This document shows positions 16,422 through 25,070 of a stretch of 64,000 nt of DNA, in pieces. The DNA is from Denitrobacterium detoxificans (GTDB taxonomy: Bacteria > Actinomycetota > Coriobacteriia > Coriobacteriales > Eggerthellaceae): contig NZ_SUUH01000001.1 of the NCBI RefSeq assembly GCF_015062615.1, positions 346,366 through 410,365 on the forward strand. Reading direction: 5' to 3'. The first letter of the stretch is position 1; each line of letters starts with the position of its first letter. Under the pieces are notes generated by a model that ran no database searches, was not told the origin of the DNA, and worked only from the letters and a program-made list of their open reading frames with translations. The position numbers were made by a program, and so were the translations under genes.

Positions 16422-17933
16422 ATGAAAACGACCCTCGCAAACATAGCAAAGCAAGACGCACGTCTCATCGTTGGAATGGCCAGCCTATGGGCGTACCTCC
16501 ACGTAAGCCCCTACTTCCCATTTTCGCTTTCGCCGCACTTCTCTTCGTCGTCATTCTCCGACATACCGCTCAGGCACGCACTCTACGCATTTGCGCTTAT
16601 GGCGTTCTTTCTTCTGGCAATAGCCACGCGCGACCGCATGCAAGCAAGCAACCGGGTCGTTTGGGCCCTCGCCCTATCGGCTGGCGTCGCAGGCACTGCT
16701 GGACAAGGCATCATCCTGGCAGACCTACCTACGATCGCCGCGTCAACCGTAGGCGCCAGCCCCAGCGTAGTGGAGGGGGCGGCAATCATCCTATGCGCCT
16801 ACGCAGTAGCAACCTTCACGCTTCTCTTGCTTAGCCAAGCATCCAAGCTTTCGTCGCATATCGCCGCTTGCGCCATAGCACTCTCCTACTGCCTCTTCAG
16901 CCTCATATGGCTCTGCATAACGCTCCTGGCCCCCGAAATCTGCATGGCCGCAACGATGCTATGCCCGACAGTAAGCGCAGCAGCCATTATCAGCGCATAC
17001 GGAAAACCAAGCACGACCGGCAAGCGCACAGCCGCGGCATCCAATTCGGGTTCGGAACTCGAAGCCCCCACCAGCACCTTCTCGCGAGAACGATACATAG
17101 AGCTGCGGAAGATGCTTGCCTTCTGCCTGGTATTCGTCTTTTTCGCGGCTATATGCGTTCGGCTCTTCACCGCCATGGAGCAGGGTACGCTTTCCGCTGG
17201 TTCGCTTAGCGGAATGCAATACGCGATCACCGCCGCAGGAGGATTGCTGGCCAGCGCAGGCATATGCGCATACCTGCTCAAGCGTAGCAATTCCCCCAGC
17301 GCGCTATTCACCGTCTTTGCCATCCTGGCCCTGTTCTTCATGGGAACGCTGCTGCTGGTAGCCACGTGCGGAGATGGCATGGGCGCGCTCATGGGCAAAC
17401 GCCTCATGGTAAGCGGAGAGCACCTGTTCGCACTTCTCGCCGCCATCATTATCGTAACGAGCGGTTCGCCCACCCCATCGCACATCACGCGTTCGCTCGC
17501 GCTATACGGCATCACCGTCATCGCGCTTCCGCAGTTCGTCTCGATTGACGTCCTATCCATTACGGGCGCGCTCACCTACGCAACGGGCACGAACCTCATC
17601 ATCCCCATTGCGTGCATCTCCGCATTCCTTGCCGCCACGATCATCGTGCTGCTTCTGCTTCGCAACACCGAACGAACCAACAGGGAAGCCGCCATGACCA
17701 ACGAGGACTGGCAGCGCAACCTGGTGATGAAGGCCTGCGAAGGTAAGGGCCTCACCCAGCGCGAGAAAGACGTTGCCGTACTCACCTACCGCGGCCTTTC
17801 CGCCAAGCGCATTTCCGAAGAGCTCTTCGTGAGCGAGAGCACGGTGAAGACGCACCAGAGCCATATCTACCGGAAGCTCGACATCCATCGCAAGCAGGAT
17901 TTCATCGCCTACGTGGACTCCCTGCGCTCGTAG
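16422..17933 (+). CDS. LuxR-type transcriptional regulator with polytopic membrane N-terminus
   Basis: A 503-residue protein with about 12 hydrophobic helices over residues 15-425 and a C-terminal LuxR HTH: GLTQREKDVAVLTYRG, SAKRISEELFVSESTVKTH, IYRKLDIHRKQDFIAYV. A polar linker at about residue 205 (STTGKRTAAASNSGSE) splits the helices into two groups of six, as in MFS-like sensors. No ribosome site precedes the ATG; a 19-bp palindrome sits there instead. It lies 194 bp upstream of the flavoprotein/ferredoxin operon in the same direction, so control of that reductase is the natural inference. The same LuxR-then-flavoprotein arrangement recurs at 35619. Confidence 0.88.
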   Translation: MKTTLANIAKQDARLIVGMASLWAYLHVSPYFPFSLSPHFSSSSFSDIPLRHALYAFALMAFFLLAIATRDRMQASNRVVWALALSAGVAGTAGQGIILADLPTIAASTVGASPSVVEGAAIILCAYAVATFTLLLLSQASKLSSHIAACAIALSYCLFSLIWLCITLLAPEICMAATMLCPTVSAAAIISAYGKPSTTGKRTAAASNSGSELEAPTSTFSRERYIELRKMLAFCLVFVFFAAICVRLFTAMEQGTLSAGSLSGMQYAITAAGGLLASAGICAYLLKRSNSPSALFTVFAILALFFMGTLLLVATCGDGMGALMGKRLMVSGEHLFALLAAIIIVTSGSPTPSHITRSLALYGITVIALPQFVSIDVLSITGALTYATGTNLIIPIACISAFLAATIIVLLLLRNTERTNREAAMTNEDWQRNLVMKACEGKGLTQREKDVAVLTYRGLSAKRISEELFVSESTVKTHQSHIYRKLDIHRKQDFIAYVDSLRS

Positions 17934-18127
17934 CCTCTGCTTGCGAGCCTTTACATTCCACGAAATAGAACAACCCATCTACCAGGCATTTATACGTTTC
18001 GTATGAGAGGCGTTCCGGAAAATGCCCGTTTCGTCTGAAGACCGAACCCATCCCCACCCCTACCTTGGAAGCGCCCCATCGGGCATGTAGCAGACAAGGT
18101 CGCAAGACCGCATACCAAGGAGGGAAC

Positions 18128-20083
18128 ATGAATAACGCATCCCACGGCCTATCACGCCGCGCGTTCCTGCGCGATGCTGGCCTCGTAGGAATGTCGGCAG
18201 CCGCAGCAGCTGCACTCGGCGGATGTTCGTCGCCGAAATCGAAGTCGGAAAGCGCGACGACGACAGCGGAAGTAGTAACGGAAGAGCTGCCCGTACCCGA
18301 AGTTTCCGCCCCCAGCACGACCGCATACGATTGCGACGTACTCGTTATCGGCGGTGGCTTCGCCGGCATGAACGCCGCCATGGCCGCAAAGAACGCCGGC
18401 TGCAACGTTGTCCTCGTCGACAAGGGCCGTCCGGGCTACTCGGGACTATCCCCCTGGCCTTCAAGCCATCGCTGGTTCGACCCCGATATGGGCGATGACG
18501 CCGAGGCCTTCCGCACCGCAATCCAGCGTGGCGGAGAGTATGTCGTGAACCTGGACTGGTACCAGCAGTGGATCGACCACAGCAAGGAGGCCTACGAGCG
18601 CCTGGTCGCCTGGGGCATCATGGACCGCTACGACCGAGCAGCCGACACGAGCATCTGGGACACCCTGGACTACCAGGCATACTACGACATGAACGCGGAG
18701 CACGATCGCCACGCCCGCGTCGTGCCCCTGCTGCAGGAAAACGGCATCACCGTTGTCGATTACACCATGATTACCAACGTTGAAAAGGACGGAGATCGCA
18801 TCGTAGGCGCCGTGGGCCTGCACGTTCCTTCGGCAACTATCATCTCGTTCAACGCGAAAGCCATTGTCATGGCCATGGGCGGCGGCAGCTACAAGCCCAC
18901 CGGATACCCCGTGGGCGGCAATACCTTCGACGGCGAGTACATCGCCTACAACCTTGGCCTCCCCATCGCAGGCAAGGAATACGACGACTTCCACGCAACC
19001 ACAAGCTTCGCCCCTGGTTGCAGCTTCATCAACAACAACTGGGACTACCTGGAAAACATCTGGCTTTGCGGTGGCGACATCACGGCCGACACGGCCGCTA
19101 GCTATGCCACGAGCAAGGAAAAGACAATGGTCATGGGCCGCGTGACGGGCACCATCAATGGCGCCAGCGCCAACGACGGCACGAACATCGAGCATCAGGC
19201 AACGGCCGACATCACGCGTCGCGGCGGCACGGTGACGGGCAATCCCGACGACATCCGCATCGGCAAGATGATGTCGCCCAAGCCCAAGGCAGATGTATAT
19301 GGCGCAGCACTGGGCATGAGCGCCCACATGAGCAACGGCGTATTCTGCGGCCTGGACGATTTGGAAGGCTACACGGGCATTCCAGGACTGTGGGTTGCCG
19401 GCGACGGCGCGAACGCAAGCGCTCCCACGGGCGCAGCCTACCCCGTAGGCGTTGGCTTCACCAGCAACTACGCCAGCATCCAGGGCGACATTGCAGGCAA
19501 GGCAGCAGCAGCCTACGCCCAAACGGCTTCCGCCGGCTCCATTTCGAGCGACCGCCTGGCGGAGCTAAGCGAAGAAATCCTGGCTCCCCTGAGCGTGGAA
19601 ACGGGCTTCTCGCCCGATGGCGCACGCGATCAGCTTCAGGCAATCATGTCCCCCTATTGGGTTCTGGTCGCCCAGGACGAGGCGACACTCCAGGCAACGC
19701 TCACGCAGGTCATCAACATGCGCGACAAGGTCATCCCGAAGCTCTCGGCAAGCAACCCGCATCAGCTGCGCATGGCCATCGAAATGAAGCACAAGGTCCT
19801 CTCTGCAGAACTGAAGCTGCGCGCGAACCTTGAACGCAAGGAAAGCCGCGGCCTGCACTTCCGCACCGACTACCCCTTCCGCGACGACAAAAACTTCCTG
19901 TGCTACATCACGCTCACGAGGGGCGAAGACGGCGAGCCCATCATCGAGCGCGTTCCCGTGAAGGACGAATGGAAGGGCGACACGAGCGAAGACTACGCAA
20001 CGCGCTACAGCGTGCGCTTCCCCACTGAGGCAAAGACGCTGGGCCTGCCCGAAGAGCAGTCCGGCAGCAGCTGGGGCAAATAG
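18128..20083 (+). CDS. Tat-exported FAD-dependent oxidoreductase (fumarate reductase/APS reductase alpha-like)
   Basis: A 651-residue flavoprotein. Residues 1-33 form a Tat signal (LSRRAFLRDAG) with lipobox LGGC. The FAD-binding Rossmann motif is VLVIGGGFAGMNAAMAAKNAGCNVVLVDKG; AIVMAMGGGSYKP and GIPGLWVAGDGANA are the later FAD contacts. The C-terminal part, KHKVLSAELKLRANLERKESRGLHFRTDYP, is the SdhA/AprA-type helical domain, so this is nearer to succinate dehydrogenase or APS reductase alpha than to short fumarate reductases. AAGGAGG lies just before the ATG at 18128. The ferredoxin-like gene 24 bp downstream is the probable electron-transfer partner. Substrate unknown: the usual dicarboxylate-binding motif is not obvious, although DFHATT may supply the active-site His. 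Confidence 0.85.
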   Translation: MNNASHGLSRRAFLRDAGLVGMSAAAAAALGGCSSPKSKSESATTTAEVVTEELPVPEVSAPSTTAYDCDVLVIGGGFAGMNAAMAAKNAGCNVVLVDKGRPGYSGLSPWPSSHRWFDPDMGDDAEAFRTAIQRGGEYVVNLDWYQQWIDHSKEAYERLVAWGIMDRYDRAADTSIWDTLDYQAYYDMNAEHDRHARVVPLLQENGITVVDYTMITNVEKDGDRIVGAVGLHVPSATIISFNAKAIVMAMGGGSYKPTGYPVGGNTFDGEYIAYNLGLPIAGKEYDDFHATTSFAPGCSFINNNWDYLENIWLCGGDITADTAASYATSKEKTMVMGRVTGTINGASANDGTNIEHQATADITRRGGTVTGNPDDIRIGKMMSPKPKADVYGAALGMSAHMSNGVFCGLDDLEGYTGIPGLWVAGDGANASAPTGAAYPVGVGFTSNYASIQGDIAGKAAAAYAQTASAGSISSDRLAELSEEILAPLSVETGFSPDGARDQLQAIMSPYWVLVAQDEATLQATLTQVINMRDKVIPKLSASNPHQLRMAIEMKHKVLSAELKLRANLERKESRGLHFRTDYPFRDDKNFLCYITLTRGEDGEPIIERVPVKDEWKGDTSEDYATRYSVRFPTEAKTLGLPEEQSGSSWGK

Positions 20084-20107
20084 AGAAGCAATTGAAGGAG
20101 GTTCAAC

Positions 20108-20407
20108 ATGGCCGTTTCGCGCTATGACCTAAATAAGTGCATTGGGTGCCAGCATTGTGTAACCGTATGCCCGATGGACGTATTCCGATTCGACAGCACG
20201 CAGAAGAAGAGCATCATCGCCTACCCCGAAAACTGCCAGAGCTGTGGGCAGTGCTACGTGGGATGCCAGGGCCGCAGCCTGGAAATCAGCTTCTACGCAA
20301 AGGATTTCCAGATGCCCGCAATCCGCGCGGTAGCCACGGACAACGCAACGCCCACGCACGTTAAGGAAGCGATTATCGCCAAGCTCTACGAGACGCAAGA
20401 AAGCTAG
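20108..20407 (+). CDS. Ferredoxin-like protein with two 4Fe-4S clusters
   Basis: A 99-residue protein with CIGCQHCVTVCP and CQSCGQCYVGC, two C-x2-C-x2-C-x3-C sets, each able to hold a 4Fe-4S cluster; the second lacks the usual Pro after the last Cys. The C-terminal 40 residues have no cluster ligand. A strong AAGGAGG precedes the ATG, 24 bp after the flavoprotein stop, so the pair resembles AprA/AprB-like flavoprotein and iron-sulfur subunits. It has no signal peptide although its partner carries a Tat signal, which suggests export as a prefolded complex or an inside location. A strong terminator follows. Confidence 0.88.
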   Translation: MAVSRYDLNKCIGCQHCVTVCPMDVFRFDSTQKKSIIAYPENCQSCGQCYVGCQGRSLEISFYAKDFQMPAIRAVATDNATPTHVKEAIIAKLYETQES

Positions 20408-20479
20408 GCAGCATATCGGCGCCCGGCGCTACCACCATACGCATCTCGCCTGCCGCAACCCTCCCACGACAGGCTATGC

Positions 20480-20518
20480 AAAGGGCATCGCTCCCTGCAG
20501 AGGGGCGATGCCCTTTTT
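20480..20518 (+). terminator. Intrinsic terminator of the flavoprotein/ferredoxin operon
   Basis: AAAGGGCATCGC and GCGATGCCCTTTTT pair around a 13-nt loop; the T run follows on the + strand. It also faces the convergent small gene at 20565. Confidence 0.9.
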
Positions 20519-20564
20519 CGGGACATAGGGCAATCGCGTCCGCAACCTAGAAGAGAAGGTGGAA

Positions 20565-20774
20565 CTAAGAGCGATTGTCAGACGAACTGCGAGCTTGGCC
20601 TTGCTTCTTGTCACGCGCAGCGCGCGTACCCTCCTGGGAAGCATTGGCCATAATCTGCTCGATTTCGCTGGGTATGCCAAAGAGCGTGCGCTGGGAACGC
20701 AATCGGGGAGGGCGTTCCGCACCCGCTGCTTCTGCGCTAAGGATGTTTTGAATCTGTTCCCACTTATCTACCAT
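20565..20774 (-). CDS. Small conserved-looking protein of unknown function
   Basis: A 69-residue reading frame starting MVDKWEQIQNILSAEAAG, with SQRTLFGIPSEIEQIMANA in the middle and a charged, low-complexity tail (RDKKQGQARSSSDNRS). No family is recognised. On the minus strand TATAAT ends six bases before the ATG and there is only a weak GGGG, so a leaderless transcript is possible. It lies convergent to the ferredoxin operon and divergent from guaA with a short gap. Amphipathic helices are likely in the first half. The call rests on sensible composition and position, not homology. Confidence 0.45.
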   Translation of the reverse strand: MVDKWEQIQNILSAEAAGAERPPRLRSQRTLFGIPSEIEQIMANASQEGTRAARDKKQGQARSSSDNRS

Positions 20775-20863
20775 GCCCCGATTATACGGGCGAAGGCGCA
20801 TCGTGCTCCCTAGCGTTTTTATGAGAACGAGCCAACGCGCACGCCACGTTCAGGCGCAGGCGC

Positions 20864-20869
20864 TATGAT
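20864..20869 (+). promoter_or_regulatory. -10 element of guaA
   Basis: TATGAT about 35 bases before the guaA GTG start. No purine-type aptamer is visible in the short leader. Confidence 0.4.
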
Positions 20870-20904
20870 AGCGGCGTTTACACATTACGCGAAAGGCGGT
20901 AACA

Positions 20905-22491
20905 GTGGCGGAAACCACCCAGCAGAAAGTCATCGTACTGGACTTTGGCGCTCAGTACGGCCAGCTCATTGCACGTCGCGTGCGCGATTTGCACGTCTAC
21001 TCGGAAATTCTGCCCTGCGATGCTCCCGCAAGCGAGATCGCAGCCGCCAAGCCTTCCGCGATCATCCTCTCGGGTGGTCCTGCAAGCGTATACGCCGAAG
21101 ACGCCCCGAAGGTAGACCCTGGCGTATTCGAGCTGGGCGTACCCGTACTGGGCTTCTGCTATGGCCAGCAGATCATGGCCACCACCCTGGGCGGCACCGT
21201 GGGCCACACCGAAAAGGGCGAATACGGCGCAGCGCCGCTCACGCGCAAGGGCGAAAGCCGCCTTCTGGCCAACACGCCCGAAGAGCAGACGGTTTGGATG
21301 AGCCATCGCGATGCCGTAAGCCAGGTGCCCGAGGGCTTCACCATCACCTCCGTCACCGACACCTGCCCCGTGGCCAGCATGGAATGCGCCGAGCGCAACC
21401 TGTACGCCACGCAGTTCCACCCCGAGGTGCGCCACACGCCCAACGGCAACCAGATGCTCAGCAACTTCCTGTTCGACATCTGCGGCCTGGAAGCCAACTG
21501 GACCATGGAAGGTCTTATCGACTCTATGGTGGAAGACATCCGCGCCAAGGTCGGCAACGACCGCGTGATTCTGGCCCTTTCCGGCGGCGTAGACTCCAGC
21601 GTCGTGGCCGCCCTGTGTGCTCGCGCCATTGGCAAGCAGCTCACCTGCGTATTCGTGAATCACGGCCTGCTGCGCAAGAACGAGCCCGAACAGGTGGAGG
21701 AAGTCTTCACCAAGCAGTTCGACGTCGACTTCGTGCACGTGCATGCAGAAGAACGCTACGCCAAGCTGCTCGACGGCGTAACCGAGCCCGAACAGAAGCG
21801 CCGCATCATCGGCACGCAGTTCTGGGAAGAGTTCTTCGCCGTGGCCCAGCATACGGGTGGCGTGAAGCACCTGGCCCAGGGCACCATCTACCCCGATATC
21901 ATCGAGAGCGGCGCCCGCAAGACGGGCGGCAAGGCTTCCACCATCAAGAGCCACCACAACCTCATCCCCTTCCCCGAAGGGGTTCACTTCGACCTCATCG
22001 AGCCGCTCGACCACTTCTTCAAGGACGAGGTGCGCGCGCTGGGCACGGCCCTGGGCCTGCCCGACTATATCGTGCATCGCCAGCCCTTCCCCGGCCCTGG
22101 CCTGGCCATCCGCATCATTGGTTCGGTCAGTCCCGAAAAGCTGGAGATCCTGAAGAACGCCGACGCCATCGTGCGCGAGGAGCTGGACGCTTACAACGCG
22201 CGTCTGTTCGAGGAGACCGGCGAGCGCAACAGCGAGCATAGCTGCTGGCAGTACTTCGCCGTGCTGCCCGACATCCGCTCGGTGGGCGTTATGGGCGACG
22301 AGCGCACCTACGCGCGCCCCATCATCCTACGCGCCGTGGAAAGCAGCGACGCCATGACGGCCGACTGGGCGAAGCTCCCCTACGACGTGCTGGCACGCAT
22401 TTCCGGCCGCATCGTAGCCGAGGTACCCGGCGTGAACCGCGTGGCCTACGACATCACGAGCAAGCCGCCCGCGACGATCGAGTGGGAATAA
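20905..22491 (+). CDS. guaA: GMP synthase (glutamine-hydrolysing)
   Basis: A 528-residue enzyme converting XMP to GMP with glutamine and ATP. The amidotransferase half shows VLDFGAQYGQLIARRVR, LSGGPASVY, GFCYGQQIM (nucleophile Cys) and ATQFHPEV (His-Glu of the triad). The ATP pyrophosphatase half has LSGGVDSSVVAALC (PP loop), and the dimerisation domain ends in PPATIEWE. The start is GTG with GAAAGGCGG upstream; MAETTQQKVIVLDFG is the expected N-terminus. Its last codons (GAGTGGGAATAA) are the known integration target for guaA-specific elements, and the same core recurs twice downstream. The gene is intact, so any insertion restored the reading frame. Confidence 0.98.
   Translation: MAETTQQKVIVLDFGAQYGQLIARRVRDLHVYSEILPCDAPASEIAAAKPSAIILSGGPASVYAEDAPKVDPGVFELGVPVLGFCYGQQIMATTLGGTVGHTEKGEYGAAPLTRKGESRLLANTPEEQTVWMSHRDAVSQVPEGFTITSVTDTCPVASMECAERNLYATQFHPEVRHTPNGNQMLSNFLFDICGLEANWTMEGLIDSMVEDIRAKVGNDRVILALSGGVDSSVVAALCARAIGKQLTCVFVNHGLLRKNEPEQVEEVFTKQFDVDFVHVHAEERYAKLLDGVTEPEQKRRIIGTQFWEEFFAVAQHTGGVKHLAQGTIYPDIIESGARKTGGKASTIKSHHNLIPFPEGVHFDLIEPLDHFFKDEVRALGTALGLPDYIVHRQPFPGPGLAIRIIGSVSPEKLEILKNADAIVREELDAYNARLFEETGERNSEHSCWQYFAVLPDIRSVGVMGDERTYARPIILRAVESSDAMTADWAKLPYDVLARISGRIVAEVPGVNRVAYDITSKPPATIEWE
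22480..22491. repeat. guaA 3' end, putative att core copy 1
   Basis: GAGTGGGAATAA, the last four codons of guaA. The same 11-base core recurs at 24865-24876 and 35063-35074 with TAG instead of TAA. Integration of islands at the guaA 3' end is an established hotspot. Confidence 0.75.
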
Positions 22492-22551
22492 AATTTCGCA
22501 CAAAGCACTATTCCACACTCCACCCCGAAACACAACAAATCCGCAGGACAA

Positions 22552-22584
22552 AAGTGGTGTGTCCGAGAAATCGGCGCACCACTT
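22552..22584. terminator. Hairpin after guaA
   Basis: AAGTGGTG pairs with CACCACTT over a 17-nt interval in the 170-bp gap after guaA. There is no T run, so it is only a possible terminator for guaA or for the minus-strand pseudogene ending at 22660. Confidence 0.4.
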
Positions 22585-22659
22585 CGCATTGGTAAACAAC
22601 ACCTCTTTCGGGACGATTTGTCCACGGGCGCAAACCACAGAGGACGCAAGATGCCTGCG

Positions 22660-23342
22660 CTACCAAATGAAGGGAACAAGCCGCCATCGCACGCTGACCT
22701 TATACTCCGAGTAGCCTTGAAGCCCGTCTGTGAGCATCGCGTCCTCTAGAGCCGTGCGCGCTACGATCACGAGCGCGACCGCGCCCAAAACCAGCGCCAC
22801 CCACACGCTCGGGAATACCATGACCACAGAGACGCACCACATGATGATGGCGGAGTACATAGGGTGCCGAACGTAGGCGTAGGGACCGCTGCTGCACACG
22901 CGCTGTCCGCGCTCCTTCTGCACCCGGGAGACGGCCTCGGCATAGAGGTTCTCGGAAAGGGCCCAGGCAGTGAGCATGGATGAGAGCAGATATATGACCG
23001 CGCCGAGAACAGAAACGACGTCTATGGCCGGCGACGGGCCGCACATCCTGCCTGCGACCCAGTACACTACGAAGTAGGCAAGCAGCCAGAACACCGCGAG
23101 TAAGGCCTTGTCCCACACGGGAGTCACGTCCTTGGCGTCGGCGATGGAAAGCCTTGCTGCCATCGTGTCGGGCGCCGTGCGGTAGAGCCAGATGACCGTG
23201 CCTATAGCGGCGAAGTAGACGGCAAACCAGAGCGTGCCCCTTGCCCCAAAACCCAACCTGAGCCGAGCAAGTAAAGGAGCAGGCCAAGCGCGCGTTCGAC
23301 TGATAGTCGGACGAGATACGCAATCATGCCTTTGCCATCCAT
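22660..23342 (-). pseudogene. Isoprenylcysteine/phospholipid methyltransferase-like membrane protein, frameshifted
   Basis: The main frame (22660-23256, about 198 residues) carries the methyltransferase signature SSGPYAYVRHPMYSAII and the end GYSEYKVSVRWRLVPFIW of small membrane methyltransferases (ICMT/PEMT type), with about four helices. The expected N-terminus is in another frame: an ATG at 23342 with GGGAGGGAAACG before it gives MDGKGMIAYLVRLSVERALG and a hydrophobic helix. The two frames would join if one base were restored in the homopolymer run GGGTTTTGGGG near 23245-23257. Either a sequencing slip or a real inactivation. A shortened protein from TTG at 23256 is possible but would lose the first helix. 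It is the first cargo gene behind guaA. Confidence 0.7.
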
Positions 23343-23381
23343 CGTTTCCCTCCCGCCATCTTGCGTTAGCCTATCGTTCGC

Positions 23382-24539
23382 CTAGCGCATCAGCCATTCA
23401 TGCGCCGACCAGTGCCTGACGCCGTTCACTACATGGCTTTTATCCGAGCGCATGACCACGCTACGGCCCTCCTCGGGGATGCCGAGGGAGTCGCCGACGC
23501 CGCTCAAGTGCCGTGCGAGCTCGGGCTTGTACGTGGTCGTCGACTTGATCTCGACGAGCTCCGGCGCGACGCGATCGGTGACGTCGACGAGGTCCACCTC
23601 GATCTTGCTGTCGTCGCGGTAGAAATACAGCTCGGGGTTTCGACCGACATGCAGGTGCCGCTTGAGTGTCTCCGCCACGACGAGGTTCTCGAACACGGCT
23701 CCTCGGGCCGGGCTGTCGCGCAGCTGCTCGGGAGTCCTTATCCCCAGGAGATGGCAGAGCAGCCCCGTGTCGTAGAAGTAGATCTTCGGGGTCTTGGTGA
23801 GCCGCTTGCGGAGGTTGGCGTGGTAGGGAGGGAGCCTGAACAGGACGTAGCTCGACTCGAGGATAGAAAGCCACGAGTCGACGGTCGCCCGCGCGACGCC
23901 CAGGTCCCCCGATAGCCGTGACACGTTGAGGAGCTGCCCACACCCCTGAGCGCAGAGGCCGAGCAGGGTGTGGAACGAAGTCGTGCTGCGCGCGTCGATA
24001 TATCCTGCCACATCGCGCTCGACGTAGGTCTGCAGGTAGTTCTCGAAGAAGACCGATGGAGGAATATTCGCGACGTGCAAGCGCGGATAACCCCCCTTCA
24101 GCATGAAGGAGTCGGGCACAAGCTCTTCCCCGTGCTCTTTACACTCGCGATATGAGAGCGGCAGAAGCTTGCAGATGCCTACGCGCCCGGCAAGGGTCTG
24201 ACCTATCTGCTTGAGCAGCAGGAAGTTCTGGGATCCGGAAAGCACGTACTGTCCCGGCTCCCCGGAGGCATCGGAGGCAACCTGGATGGCGCTGAAGAGC
24301 TCGGGCACGCGCTGTGCTTCGTCTATGACGAGGCGCGCCGGTCGCTCGCGGATGAATCCGGTGGGATCGGCTTGGGCAAGATTGCGGGTCGCCTCGTCCT
24401 CGAGGTTGACATATTCATAATCAGGAAAGACGTGCTGCACGAGCGTCGATTTTCCACTTTGGCGCGGGCCGGTCACGGACACAATGGGGAACCATCCTGC
24501 GTTGTCCTTCACGAAAGACGAGAGTGTTCGTTCTATCAT
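23382..24539 (-). CDS. AAA-type ATPase with DUF4143 domain
   Basis: A 385-residue ATPase of the common mobile family (AAA_14 plus DUF4143). It has Walker A GPRQSGKSTLVQ, Walker B RLVIDEAQRVPEL, sensor SGSQNFLLL, then the DUF4143 half with YVERDVAGYID, KIYFYDTGLLCHLLG, GAVFENLVVAETLKR and the restriction-nuclease-like FYRDDSKIEVDLVD...PELVEIKST (D and ExK residues retained). GGAAGG lies before the ATG. Function is poorly known; members are frequent in accessory DNA and duplicated in anaerobes. It sits alone between the methyltransferase remnant and the second guaA-type repeat. Complete by length. Confidence 0.88.
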   Translation of the reverse strand: MIERTLSSFVKDNAGWFPIVSVTGPRQSGKSTLVQHVFPDYEYVNLEDEATRNLAQADPTGFIRERPARLVIDEAQRVPELFSAIQVASDASGEPGQYVLSGSQNFLLLKQIGQTLAGRVGICKLLPLSYRECKEHGEELVPDSFMLKGGYPRLHVANIPPSVFFENYLQTYVERDVAGYIDARSTTSFHTLLGLCAQGCGQLLNVSRLSGDLGVARATVDSWLSILESSYVLFRLPPYHANLRKRLTKTPKIYFYDTGLLCHLLGIRTPEQLRDSPARGAVFENLVVAETLKRHLHVGRNPELYFYRDDSKIEVDLVDVTDRVAPELVEIKSTTTYKPELARHLSGVGDSLGIPEEGRSVVMRSDKSHVVNGVRHWSAHEWLMR

Positions 24540-24864
24540 GCTCTACCTTCCGTAATTGCCAAGCCCGATAAACCATATATGCAAGATGTACAATACCAGA
24601 TTTGCAAAGTGTCAGAAACCATAACTGTAAACCATCATAGATGCGCTTCGAACTTACCTCTGACTGCATGGCCCGACGTTCATGGCTGTTTGCATTTAGT
24701 CGGATAGGAACCCCATCGAGTTGAGCTTGGGACCCCGATGACCGAGCACGGTTTGCCCAAGATTTGTCCATGGACTGGCTCCGCCGTGCTGCTCTTGCAA
24801 AATACAAGCCATCTACCTGCTGTGTTGTGAAAGAAATAATAAATGCCAGTACAGTGATTCAGTT
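24540..24864. other. Intergenic region, nothing convincing
   Basis: Promoter-proximal sequence of the DUF4143 gene (minus strand, TATATGG about 40 bases before its ATG) and then about 230 bases of lower-GC sequence up to the repeat at 24865. No integrase, excisionase or RNA gene was recognised. Confidence 0.4.
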
Positions 24865-24956
24865 GAGTGGGAATAGTAATTTACGACCAAAAGCGCGCAT
24901 TATCCCATTTCAGCACGATAGCTCCTCGCCAGTAAACATGTTGACGAGGGGCTTTT
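24865..24956. repeat. Putative att copy 2 with guaA-type core and terminator hairpin
   Basis: Begins GAGTGGGAATAG (guaA 3' core) and ends with AGCTCCTCG / CGAGGGGCT and a TTTT run, an intrinsic terminator. The same order, with the loop AGTAAACATGTT versus AGCAAGCATGTC, occurs at 35063-35152. Such partial duplication fits an attachment site that includes the original guaA terminator. Confidence 0.65.
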
Positions 24957-25003
24957 CCTTCTTTGACCTTGCATCATGCCGCGCGACGCAAGGTCAAAGA
25001 AGG
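24957..25003. repeat. Perfect 16-bp inverted repeat ahead of the Nif11-like gene
   Basis: CCTTCTTTGACCTTGC and GCAAGGTCAAAGAAGG pair perfectly around 15 nt. It starts right after the terminator T run, and a TATAAT (25007-25012) follows four bases after it, so the right arm overlaps the expected -35 region. It could be an operator or a recombination or regulatory hairpin. Confidence 0.65.
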
Positions 25004-25006
25004 CCT

Positions 25007-25012
25007 TATAAT
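25007..25012 (+). promoter_or_regulatory. -10 element of the Nif11-like precursor gene
   Basis: TATAAT 58 bases before the ATG; the -35 position is occupied by the inverted repeat. Confidence 0.5.
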
Positions 25013-25070
25013 ACATGCTGTTGGAAGCCGCGGTTGAAACAAGCCGCGCCCCAAACGAAAGGATATCGCC

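Noticed and set aside
20865..22241. Long open frame over guaA in another phase
   Set aside because: Arg/Pro-rich shadow of guaA, whose own motifs are complete.
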